Below, one piece after another: positions 10,774 to 21,497 of a stretch of 64,000 bases of DNA (position 1 is the stretch's first letter; every line of letters starts with the position of its first letter). The notes under the pieces were generated by a model. That model saw only the letters and a program-made list of their open reading frames with translations. It was not told where the DNA came from and made no database searches. Made by a program: the position numbers and the translations under genes. Origin of the DNA: Seison nebaliae (taxonomy: Eukaryota; Rotifera; Pararotatoria; Seisonacea; Seisonidae); the NCBI GenBank assembly GCA_023231475.1, contig JALJEE010001061.1, positions 1-64,000 of the forward strand, read 5' to 3'.

Positions 10774-13015
10774 ATGAGATTATGTTGTTTCATTATGAGC
10801 TTTTGGTTAATTTGTCTCCTAGTCCTCGTTCTTCGAATTAATCCATTGACAATCGATTTTAATAATGACGTTCAGTCATCGTTAAAGGAAATTCAATTTC
10901 TACGAATACAATTTTCTGATGTCATTCCAGCTAATAATTTCCTTTTGTTTTATCGAAATGGAAATTTGTCTATCAATTCAACAATTTATGAAGAACTTCA
11001 ACAAGTTTCTTTCATTACCATTTTAATTCATAATTGATGGTTTTCGAAGAATGAATTAATTTGGTCAGTTCGATCGTTGAATGATATCAAATTACAAATT
11101 GTAGAGGAGAATATCGAAATTGAAATAATGCATAAGATTTCAATTGATAATATAAATAATTTATCAATAAAATTTATTCCATTCAATTCCAGTTAATTTC
11201 CACAAAATTTCTTCTCCACAATAAAATACATGGAAAATAGAACTAATTATTCAACAGGCCAATAAACAATATGACATCTTCCCAATACAAATCAGGAATG
11301 TAAATAAAGAATCATCTTTTTTGAAATTAATGGAAAATCGGTATTCCTCATATGCCATCCAATGGCACTATGGAAATGTTTTCTATAACGACATCTTACT
11401 AAGAAGGAGTTTGTATTAAATTTAAAAAAAAATTAATTAAACAATTTAAAAATTATTTCAAAACAGATATCGGTTACATAGAAAATGTTCAACAATTCAA
11501 TTTTGTTTTTGCAGAAACCAGTTCAATTAATTTATTACGATCAAGTTCAAATTAATGGAATTGATTATTATTCTATGGAACATTATTTTATTTTTTAAGA
11601 TTTTCATCTTAATATCAATTATCTCGTTTATTGTACCACCACAAATGATCTCGATAACACGAAACGGATTATCTTCATGAAAAATAACGTCATTAATTTT
11701 AAAAGTTTTTTTAATTTTAAATAATTTAAATTTTCTTTTTCTTTTAGATCGTCCAATTATTAATTTCGCTATTCATTTCCGCTCAAGTTTATTTCATTAT
11801 AAAAATTAAAATGATATTCACTTATCATTCACTAATTATTCAGCGGTTATCAATGGATATTCCTTTAGAGCCAATCGACATGACGCTTGTACCAATGTGG
11901 TTGACTTGAACAATTATTTTGGATACGACCGAAATTATACGAGTAGTAAATTGGTGAATAAGAGAATGATGGTATTTGAATGTAATTATTTTATAATAAA
12001 TGAATTAATTGGAATGTGGGAAACGAAGAAAGTGATATGGAAACTAGAAAATGTTCAAAAAGTAACTAGTCAATCATCTATTGATGAGGTGAAAGAAGGA
12101 AAATCGTATAATAAAGAAGTTGCGATTGTCATGACTTGTGCAATAGTTCTAATAATAGTTGGTCTTTTTTGCTGGGTTCTACCAATTGAAAAAGAAGAAT
12201 TGAACACATTAGAAAGAACTCATAGTACGGCACTCTCGTCTATTCATGATATTAATGAACGTCAATTAAATCTCTATACATCGTCTGGTAGTAGAAAATC
12301 GAAATCGAATGAGGAAATTGTGAAATTGGGAGGGAAACTTTTAAAAAAGAAAATCTCTTCATCAATCGGGAAAGATTTAGATAAGAAAGTTCCTTGGAAA
12401 CATTCGGAGAAGAAACCGTTTCTCGACATATTTCAAGAAAATATTAGATATATCATCGTCATCGACGACAATCCAGAAACTTATTGTCGAAAAGTTTCCA
12501 TATTTTTTCTAATTTCCTTTTAATTTTCCCCCTCAAGTTATCGAAGCGACAAATCCCGTCTGAATTAGGATTGAAATTTATCGATATTTTGGAAGACAAA
12601 GATAGAAAATTTATCTTTCATCCAACAAATTATGAAACTGGAAAAGAATTCAAATTATTCTCAACAAAGTCCATTATCGGAATTGGAAGTCATTCATTTC
12701 GAGGATGTCTCAAATTTTATCAAATCTCCTTACCCTCCTCCTTACGCAGTGTGCTCATATTGTTGAAAATAATTAAGATTTGTCAAAACATATCAAATAA
12801 ATGTCAAATACAATTCATCGGGTTCCTCTCATTTTGGAAGATATTTGGAAAATTAATATTTCTATTTTTCTAGTAAAAAGGAGAAAAAATCGTACAAGAA
12901 TGTCGTCGATTTATTTAGTAAAACTTATTCTCATGTTGTTCTAAAAGTTCGTCTTTTCCTCAATCAACTTTTCAATTCTTTAACAATTATAGAAAACGTG
13001 TCGATCATTCAATGA
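10774..13015 (+). CDS. Single-pass membrane protein, 9 exons, family not recognised
   Basis: Exons 10774-11004, 11050-11191, 11241-11408, 11467-11544, 11600-11704, 11748-11786, 11844-12493, 12538-12761, 12874-13015 give 592 residues. The N-terminus is a signal peptide (FIMSFWLICLLVLVL). An ectodomain of about 320 residues with Asn-X-Ser/Thr sites (NLSINST, NYTSS) precedes one membrane segment (AIVMTCAIVLIIVGLFCWVL, about 346-366) and a basic cytoplasmic tail of about 225 residues. Five of the six introns inside the ectodomain are phase 1, a pattern typical of extracellular modules. The last two exons are the least certain: the frame also reads on to a stop at 12873 without splicing. No family could be named. 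Confidence 0.65.
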
Positions 13016-13462
13016 TTATTATTAAATTTCATAATTCTCTTTTTCATAAATTAAATTTTACAATTTATATTTTTTTATAAAATAATTTTAAAATTCTATT
13101 TTCTAAACAATTTTAAAGTTGAATTCTAATAAAATTTATATTGACAAATTTACATATTAGTTCTTTTCAATTAAACTTCAAATTACACAAAAATAAAAAT
13201 TGTCAGAAATGTGTCATAATTTTTAAAGCAAATAAATATTATATCAAGCTTAAAATTTGAATTATATCATTCTAATTATAAAATTGTAGAAAAGAAAGAA
13301 ATGAAAATTTTCTTCGATTTGAAGATACGTGAAATACGAATAGAAAAAAGAGATTTCCTATCCTATCATAAAGGGAATAATTTAATTAAAAATATTTAAA
13401 GATTTGGAAAAAAGATAAATGTTGCACATTTATTATAGTAATTGGAACTAATTTTGAATATA
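13016..13462. other. AT-rich intergenic region upstream of CDK11
   Basis: About 450 bp of A/T runs with no coding potential seen. It would contain the CDK11 promoter and the 3' UTR of the membrane-protein gene. Confidence 0.5.
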
Positions 13463-15317
13463 ATGTCGACGACTAATATGAAACGATCGAGTAGTAAATG
13501 GGACGACGACATTTCCGTCGATCATGAGAAACGATTACGTCTCAAATTGATCGAGAAGACAAAGAGACGGAAAAAAGACAAGAAAAATAATTCCGATTCT
13601 CCATATACTTCCCCATCACTTGGTGATGTTGACACCGATGACAATGATTCGGAAGTAAATGAGACGATGTCTACAATTTATTATAATCCAGCATTGAGTG
13701 GTTGTCGTAGTATATCGAATTATCGACGACTCAATCGAATAGAAGAAGGCGCTTTCGGAATTGTCTTCCGTGCACAAGATATCGCCAGCGAGAAAATTTA
13801 TGCTATAAAGAAATTGAAATTAGATCGAGAACGAGAAGGATTTCCTATCACATCATTGAGAGAGATTAACACGATATTGAAAGCACAACATAAGAATGTG
13901 GTGACAGTACGTGAGATAGTAGTTGGAGAGAATTTAAATGAGATTTTCATAGTCATGAATTATGTTGAACACGATTTGAAAACGTTGATGACATATTCGA
14001 TGAAGAAACCTTTTACCGTCGCACAAGTCAAATGTTTATTGCAACAATTATTGAACGGTGTTCGTCATCTCCATGAAAATTGGATTATTCATCGCGATTT
14101 AAAACCATCAAATCTCTTATTATCTCATTCTGGAATTTTAAAAGTTGGAGAAAGAAATTTATTTAATTTTTAAAAAAATATTTTTTTATTTTAAATTTTT
14201 TTTAAGATCGGAGATTTTGGTTTAGCCAGAGAATATGCGTCACCATTAAAACAGTATACACCTCTCGTCGTCACTTTATGGTATCGAGCACCAGAATTAT
14301 TACTCCAATCGAGAGATTATTATTCGACGGCAGTCGATTTGTGGAGTGTGGGATGTATTTTTGGAGAGTTGTTAACGATGAAACCATTATTTCCTGGAAA
14401 AACGGAAACAGACCAAATCATGAAAATTTTCAATGTTAGTTCATTCTACTTCTAATTCTTCTTCTCCTTCTTTACCTTTTGAAATTTTCATTTTTTTTTA
14501 AAAGAATTTTTTAAGGTAAAGAAGGAGGAGTATTTTTTTTAAATTTTTCAAAATCCATCTTGAAATTTTTGATGGGGAAAAATAATTTGGGAATTCTCAT
14601 TAAAGTTTTCTTCTAATCATTCGTCGTTTATTTGGAATATTCTTTTCTTTCCATTTGTTGAGAACATTTGATTATAATTCTATTTAAATTAGTCTTCATT
14701 TGATCATTCTCCTCCATTGCTCGATAACGGTACGTGACGCAACATGTACTACAACAGCAAAAACAAATGACTTATCTCTAAAATAAAATCATCCATTCGG
14801 TTTCTTAGTTATCGTCATTCTTATCTCGTTCTCTTTCCCTTAGACGATGGGCACCCCAAAATTTGCCGATTGGCCCGAATTCGGATTATTGACAGAACGA
14901 GCTCGATTCACCATACCACCAATCCCATCAACTTCATGGACATATCATTTTAGTCATGTTAAAGAATTCCGAGAAAAAGGAAAGAGTTTATTGAATCACT
15001 TCCTCCAATTCAATCCGAAACGACGAACAAATGCCAAAGATGCTTTAGAACATGAATATTTCAGACAGAAACCATTACCAATCGATCCATCATTATTTCC
15101 GTCATGGCCCGCTAAATCGGAAGGGGGAAAACATATTAATAAGGATTATTTGAACGTTCCTAAACCACCATCAGGACGTCATAATTCTGGTGATGACGAA
15201 GTATTGATGGCATCTCTTAATTTAGCCACAGGAAATAATATCGTTAATATGACATCGTTAGGAAATTCCACTACAACCACTTCAAGTGACAAATCTTTCA
15301 AATTACGAATGAGCTAA
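13463..15317 (+). CDS. CDK11: CDK11 (PITSLRE) cyclin-dependent kinase, 3 exons
   Basis: Nuclear kinase linked to cyclin L, pre-mRNA splicing and transcription. Exons 13463-14143, 14207-14434, 14844-15317, all phase 0, give 460 residues. The name motif PITSLRE is intact in the C-helix (about residue 133). Other kinase signatures: [12 protein letters not shown] (the first Gly of the loop is Glu, as in other CDK11s), [25 protein letters not shown]. The family tail ending in [16 protein letters not shown] is present. Only about 85 residues precede the kinase domain, against several hundred in human CDK11, so the long Arg/Glu-rich arm is missing. Vertebrate CDK11 has HRDLKTSN; here Thr is Pro, as in most CDKs. 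Donors GTTGGA and GTTAGT. Confidence 0.93.
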
Positions 15318-16061
15318 ATTTGTACGCGGATAATTTATTGCAGAAAAAAAAAACAACTATTCCATCTGAATTGATAGGAATTTTCATTATCATCCAATGT
15401 TCTCTTAACAATTCTTTTTTTTATTGTTGTTCTTCATCTGTTTTCCTCTCAAGTAAATTAAGTCTCTAACTCATTTTTATTTTTAATTTCTTCTTCATAA
15501 TTAAAGTGTAATAAAACCATCATCAACAACTTGTTTTCTCTCAAAATCTAATTGCACATATTCCCAATCACTTTTTCTACATTTATCACTCAATCCAATT
15601 CTTATTCAATGTATATACTAATTTCAAATGAACAAATTAAAATAAATAAATTTTATTCTCAAAATAAAAACTTCTCAATTCCCTTTCATTCCTTAAAAAA
15701 CGAGTTTCTATACGGAATGTTTGATTCTGCGTTCATTAGCATGAACATGGATAGCTGAGTAAAATGGTCAAAGTTCGTCAAAGATGTGCACATTTTGTGC
15801 ATTAGAGAGGTTAAAATTTGAATTTTATCAGTATTATCAAATGTTAAAATAAAAAAGTTTAGGAAGAAAATTTATTTTAATAAATATCAAGCAAGTCTAT
15901 GGGAACATTTTAGAAATGAGTATTAGTAAAAAAATTGCACTTATATGAATTGATGATTCAATTATTTATATGAATCAAAAAATTTGTAAAAAAATTGAGA
16001 AAGAACAAATAGTATAGACAAAAAAGGAAAAAAGTTTTTGATTTATTTATTGAACATTGAT
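15318..16061. other. Convergent 3' flanks of CDK11 and the DHHC gene
   Basis: AT-rich with several AATAAA-like words and no supported gene. A 68-codon frame at 15552-15758 is AT-rich and has no recognisable features. Confidence 0.45.
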
Positions 16062-16962
16062 TTACCATAATAAACCCTTATTTTTCAAATTCAATTGAAT
16101 CGGATAAATCAGATATAACGGCCATTTAATTATAGGGTCTCCGTAAATTTCACGTAGTCGTTGGAGTTTAGAGGGAAAGAATCTCTTCTTTTGGAAAAGG
16201 CCGTCTTCGTATTTCCGAATAGTTCTTCGTCTTTCGAAAAACTCGAGCCATGTCCTATCCTTCAAATTCAGTAGACAAAGAATTAGATAGAGAATGACGG
16301 TGCAAGTCATGGTCGAGATGTTTCCCATTAGAATAATGATTGCGATTAAAGCTTCGAAAGTTCCGTGTTCGAATAATTTATGTTTTTCACAATATTCGAA
16401 TGTCGCCCAAATGGCTATTCCGAAGAAGATTGCTAAATAGAACAACAATTGCATATAATATCGATAAGTAAAATGACCAATACATGTATCTATAAAAACT
16501 GAATTAGAAACTAAAAAAAAAGACTGATGGAACTCGTTAAATGTGAATGGAATTGTCGTTTTAATACGCACCAATGACACATATCGCAATGAACAGATCG
16601 GGCGACTTGGAAAATTTTACAAGAATTACAACAACGTTCTTCGTAGCAACGATGTCGTTCAATTTTTTGGATATCAAAAACACGTTTCTGTACCGATTCG
16701 ATCAACAAATGTTTCGCATTTGGTCCGTTCATCGTATTTTCTATTTCCAATTGAGCAGCGTCGTCAAATATTTTTGTTAACGTTTGTTGACTTTCCGTCA
16801 CCGTCAAACGATTGGCATGTGTATCGAGACATATCAAATAATTTAAACAGATTTGTACTAATACAAAAATCGTGTAAACATAAGTGACTACAGAGTTTTT
16901 TTTTTCATTATGAACTTCAATGAAATAGATAAAAAAGAACTTGAATCAAATTCTTTCACATG
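16062..16962 (-). CDS. DHHC-family (ZDHHC24-like) membrane protein lacking the catalytic Cys, 5' end not found
   Basis: Two exons are supported, about 16962-16534 and 16489-16062, joined by a 44 bp intron (donor GTTCCA). An N-terminal membrane segment (TYVYTIFVLVQICLNYLI) is followed by the Cys-rich domain CNSCKIFQVARSVHCDMCHWCV. At exactly the usual spacing after CHWCV, the DHHC tetrapeptide reads QFHS, and the following NxCIG core is kept as NTCIGHFTYRYY. Two further membrane segments follow. DHHC proteins S-acylate proteins through the Cys of DHHC; that Cys, the Asp and one zinc-ligand His are all replaced, so a non-catalytic role is likely. The first coding exon with an ATG was not located; the frame is open from a stop just upstream of 16962. 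Confidence 0.7.
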
Positions 16963-17073
16963 AATATACCATAACAGATTGATAACAAATAGGATTTGTG
17001 AACAAATTTTTATTATTCTACTGAATGTTGCCGGCTCAGTTCTGAACAGTGAGAAAATGGAGTTTAGTAGAGT

Positions 17074-17214
17074 TTAATAAACAACAAGTTGTAACAATGC
17101 TTCCACAATTTCCTCCACGGGAACTTGTCTTCCTTCGCACAACTTATCAAAAATTCCCATCTTTCCGTCTGACCATCTTTCTTCAAAATCGATCGAATTC
17201 ATTTGGATTTCCAT
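17074..17214 (-). CDS. Possible 46-residue small ORF or 5' exon
   Basis: An ATG-initiated frame with an in-frame upstream stop encodes an acidic, ordered-looking peptide (FEERWSDGKMGIFDKLCEG, then VPVEEIVEALLQL). Composition differs from random AT-rich frames nearby. It lies between the DHHC gene and RPL3. It could be a microprotein, or the first exon of the DHHC gene ending at a GTT donor near 17080. Function unknown. Confidence 0.3.
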   Translation of the reverse strand: MEIQMNSIDFEERWSDGKMGIFDKLCEGRQVPVEEIVEALLQLVVY

Positions 17215-17540
17215 GCTGGATTAGTAGCTTCTACTTTATGTTGTTAGTTATAATGGCAATCTTAAACCATGGCGACTTAAATTTGATTAAAATAATGGTT
17301 TTCAAGTAAAAAAAATTATTTGCGTTTTTATTTCCTAATTCAAAATTTTAGCTTTTAACATTATCTCATTTAGCGTCGTAAAAGCCAAATATTTGAAAAT
17401 ATTAATGTTAGTTTGAAATTATTGTTCAAATGGAAAATTTGTGAGGAAAAAAATATCATGTGCACGCTGAAATTATTCAAACAACACTTTCAACATTTAG
17501 TTAAATCTTTTGATTCAACAAAGACAGTTAGAATTCAGAA

Positions 17541-19140
17541 ATGGTTTGTATCTTTCTCTTGTAATTATGTGAATTTTGAACAATTTTGTAGAGTCATCGT
17601 AAATTTGAACATCCACGTTGTGGTTCGTTGGGATTCCTCCCAAAAAAACGTACAAAACATCATCATGGAAAGATTAAGGCTTTCCCGAAAGATGATCGAT
17701 CGAAACCAGTTCACTTGACCGCCTTTATGGGATACAAAGCGGGAATGACACATATTCTCCGTGATGTCGATCGAGTCGGATCGAAACTGCATAAGAAGGA
17801 AACGGTAGAAGCCGTCACAATTATTGAGACGCCTCCAATTGTGATTGTGGGTTGTGTTGGATATATCGATACTCCGAGAGGACCACGTGCCTTCCGATCG
17901 ATTTTCGCACCTCACATGAGTGATGAATGTAAACGACGATTCTATAAACATTGGTTAGTTTCCTTTAAAAATTATTTAATTATTTCATTCCATTGTGAAA
18001 TTATAAATAATTAATTAAAAAAAAAAGTTTGATATTTCATATTGTTTCGATGATATCGATTTTATGTTGCGGGATCGAATTATCAATTCCATCACCGATT
18101 AACATCTAATTTATTATGAACAATATGATTTATCTATTGTAAATGATTGAGTCTCCGCTCATATGTCGATCATCTGTTATTAGAGAAATAGGATAATCGA
18201 ACGACGAATAAATGATGAGACCAGAAATTTACAGAAACATTCTATCATTTTCTCTTCTCTCCATTCCTTCAGGCGTAAGAGTGCCAAGAGTGCCTTCACC
18301 AAATATTCGAAACGTTGGGAGAGTGAAGATCAAATGAAAGAGATCGAACGTGATTTCCGAAAAATCGAGAAATTTTGTAGTAGTATTCGTGTCATTTGTC
18401 ATACTCAAGTCGCTATTTTGAAAAAACGTCAAAAGAAAGCTCATATTTTCGAAGTTCAAGTGAATGGTGGATCGATGGAAGATAAAGTGAAATGGATTCG
18501 ACAACATTTTGAACATAAAATTCCTGTGACTCAAGTATTTGAAGAGAATGAAACGATCGATTTATGTGGTGTTACTAAAGGTCACGGATTCAAAGGTGTC
18601 GTATCTCGATGGGGCGTTACGAAACTCCCAAGGAAAACACACAAGGGTTTGAGGAAAGTGGCATGTATTGGAGCGTGGCATCCGTCACGTGTCGCCTTCA
18701 CTGTGGCACGTGCTGGTCAGAAAGGATATCATCATCGAACAGAAATCAACAAGAAAATTTATCGAATTGGAAAATCGACTCAAAGAATCGACACGAAAAA
18801 TCGAGAGAAAGAAGGCGAAGGCGAAAGTACAGCGATCGGAAACGGTTCAACTCAATATGATCCAGTCGCTAAAGACATCACACCAATGGGCGGTTTCCCT
18901 CATTATGGTGTGGTGAATCAAGATTTCATCATGATCAAAGGATGTTGTGTCGGTTTGAGGAAGAGAGCCATCACCATGAGAAAGGCATTACAATTGCCGA
19001 CGAAACGAGCTGCTTTAGAGAAGATCTCATTGAAGTTCATCGATACGAGTAGCAAATTCGGTCATGGTCGTTTCCAAACGAAGAAGGAGAAGGCCACTTT
19101 CATGGGTCCAATGAAAGCAAAGACGGTGGTAACAGAATAA
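17541..19140 (+). CDS. RPL3: 60S ribosomal protein L3 (uL3), 3 exons
   Basis: Core large-subunit protein near the peptidyl-transferase centre. Exon 1 is only the initiator ATG (17541-17543). Exon 2 is 17592-17953 and exon 3 is 18273-19140, giving 410 residues (human 403). Sequence is highly conserved: [53 protein letters not shown]-type block, and [19 protein letters not shown], which contains the modified histidine region. There is a short extra Glu/Arg/Lys-rich insertion after KSTQRIDT. A Trp codon is split by the second intron (319 bp, the longest of this gene). Donors are GTTTGT and GTTAGT. The ATG|intron start is forced by the protein, since AGTCATCGTAAA directly follows the acceptor. 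Confidence 0.97.
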
Positions 19141-20789
19141 TGTTCTATTTAACGAAACATTCAATCATTTAAGATGATGTTGTTTTGGAAGAAATAAAAA
19201 TTCTCTTAAAATCTTTTGACGTTATCAATTTTGTTTTAGCAGTTCACGTTTTTAGTTCAATTTATATCGGTGACATTTAATCTCTAGATAATTTCTTTAA
19301 TCAATATACTGATATTGAAATATTTAATATTTTTCTGTTTGTATATGTGACAGAAGAAGAGAATGATATATGGGTCTTCCGTATAGAATTTGCACAACCA
19401 TTTAATTATTTAGAAAAGGTAAATGAAATATATCTAGGTGTTGTTGTACGAATGTGATTCGAATGAGTTCTACCTTCATCTGTGAGTTCTTAAAAGTTTG
19501 GTTATAATTTTTAATATCTTATCGTAAAATGCTCAATGACGTCAATGAAGTGATGTTTGTTTCCTTTTAATCAATGAGAGAAAGAGAGAGGATGGAGGGA
19601 AAGACATTAAAATAAAAGATTACGATGTTCAAACGAGTTAAATGTGAAGGGACTAATGATTTTTCTATTGAGTATACGTAGAGATACATATGTCCGTGTA
19701 GATGATCTATGACAATCAATAGTTTATCGATAGTTCTGTAGGAGAGGTTTCATTATTTAAAATTCTCTACTTGGGTACGATCGGTGAGATCCATTAATTT
19801 ATGAAACTATTAATATAAACCAAACTGGTTGTTGTATATGTAGAAGTGACGCGGATCGAATATGGTCTCATAATCATCGATATTGAAAATTACTATTGAA
19901 ACATTGCAACGTGTCAATAAAGCAGATCAGAAAACGACGAAGACAAGATAGGAGATATAAAGAGTAATATTTAACGTGTATCTGTGTGTAGGACGAAGAC
20001 AATAAGATAGATAAGATTGAGGAACGTTCATACAAACGGTAATCTGAATGGTGAACTTGGAGTTGAACGTCGCTAAATGACTTATAATCCCCATCCATCC
20101 CAATGTACAAAATAATCAATTAACAAATTAATCCCAAATCGATTAGAAGAAGAAGAAGAAGAATTTCTTCAATAAAGAACAAACTTTTTCTCTTTGGATC
20201 AGCTGCGAAATTTTATTGAACTTAATTCTTCACTCTCACCAATCCCATTCGAATCACGAGAACATGTTTGTATGAGACAAGGAACCAATCTAAAGGATTT
20301 ATCTCAATACGGAACTGGTCGAATTTCTCGACGATTTTTATTCTTGCCCATTTTCTTATTCAAGCGGACAAATCCCACATCATCAATCCCAACGATAATA
20401 TTATGTTCATTATAAATAGAAATTGAATACTTTTCCAATTTTCAACATCCTTTGCCCATCTTATTCTCCTACCGAATCATTACCAATTTCATATCATTCC
20501 TTCCCACAGAGATTACCAAAAGTAACAAATTGAAAACTAACCATCAGTCAACAATTATCGAATGCAACAATAACATTCATTTCCTTCCATTAAATACGAT
20601 TTAGTGTTTTCGGAAGTTTTGAAATTCGCTTCAACACACACTCACACACGATTGTTGGGGATAATACACATTCCTCAAACACACACACACACACACAAAT
20701 TTTCCTTTCATCAACATCCAATTTTTCCACAACTTTATTAGACTAGCAGCAACTGTAGTTCAGAGAGTTAGCATAGAATCGGGTAAATC
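19141..20789. other. Non-coding region downstream of RPL3
   Basis: Contains a polyadenylation-type AATAAA about 50 bp after the RPL3 stop (near 19193). The rest is AT-rich with GA-rich patches (19575-19600, 20149-20165) and a short CA repeat (20682-20698). No gene recognised. Confidence 0.45.
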
Positions 20790-21497
20790 ATGGCAATGTT
20801 ATCACCATCATCAGTCTCATTGAACGAGTCTAGACGGTCGCCCTCTTACTGTCGGATTGCTACACGTTTACCTCGTATATCGACACAATTGTACAATAAA
20901 AATGAATTAACTTCACTTTCTACTGGCATTCTACGCAAACCATCAATGGGAAGTTTACGCAATCCCACCAACGATATATTCGCTCGTCTTAATCGTTTGA
21001 TGATGGGAAGCAATGGCAGTAACCGTGCCAAACGGATGTTAAAACGTCTGATGGAGAAGAAGGATCGAATGTATCTCTTCGACGATTCAGAGACAATACC
21101 AGAGAAGATAAAGAAGAAGCGTATGAGGAGAAAACGCAAAACGAAGAAACATAGTGAACAATTCATTAAATTGAATGAGAAGGACAATAAATTGAAGAGA
21201 CAACGACGACGAAGAAAACGGAAAAATCAGCAACAAGAACCAAATACCATGAAGATTGACAAAGAGCCGAAATTGGATGATGATCATGAACAGATTAACC
21301 GTAGTCGTCATCATCATCGACGGCATCATCATCGACATCTATCTCCGTACCAAGTGCCAAGTAACGGTAATTCACGTAATTCTTCACGAACCACTCACCA
21401 ATCTGACATTTCCTCAAATTTCGACACTTCCCAAAACTATTTGAAGGAAATAGAAATGAACAATGAGAACGAAAACGAATTAGAGATAAATGGTTAA
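20790..21497 (+). CDS. Very basic orphan protein, single exon
   Basis: A 235-residue frame from ATG. It starts with a Ser/Arg-rich stretch, has a central block of mixed Arg/Lys (KIKKKRMRRKRKTKK and KRQRRRRKRKN), then a His/Arg block (RSRHHHRRHHHRH) and an acidic Asn/Glu-rich tail. The basic blocks would work as nuclear or nucleic-acid-binding segments. Its G+C content and codon regularity are higher than in the flanks, which supports coding. No family recognised, no introns needed. A transcript with CA-rich leader upstream is plausible. Confidence 0.55.
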   Translation: MAMLSPSSVSLNESRRSPSYCRIATRLPRISTQLYNKNELTSLSTGILRKPSMGSLRNPTNDIFARLNRLMMGSNGSNRAKRMLKRLMEKKDRMYLFDDSETIPEKIKKKRMRRKRKTKKHSEQFIKLNEKDNKLKRQRRRRKRKNQQQEPNTMKIDKEPKLDDDHEQINRSRHHHRRHHHRHLSPYQVPSNGNSRNSSRTTHQSDISSNFDTSQNYLKEIEMNNENENELEING

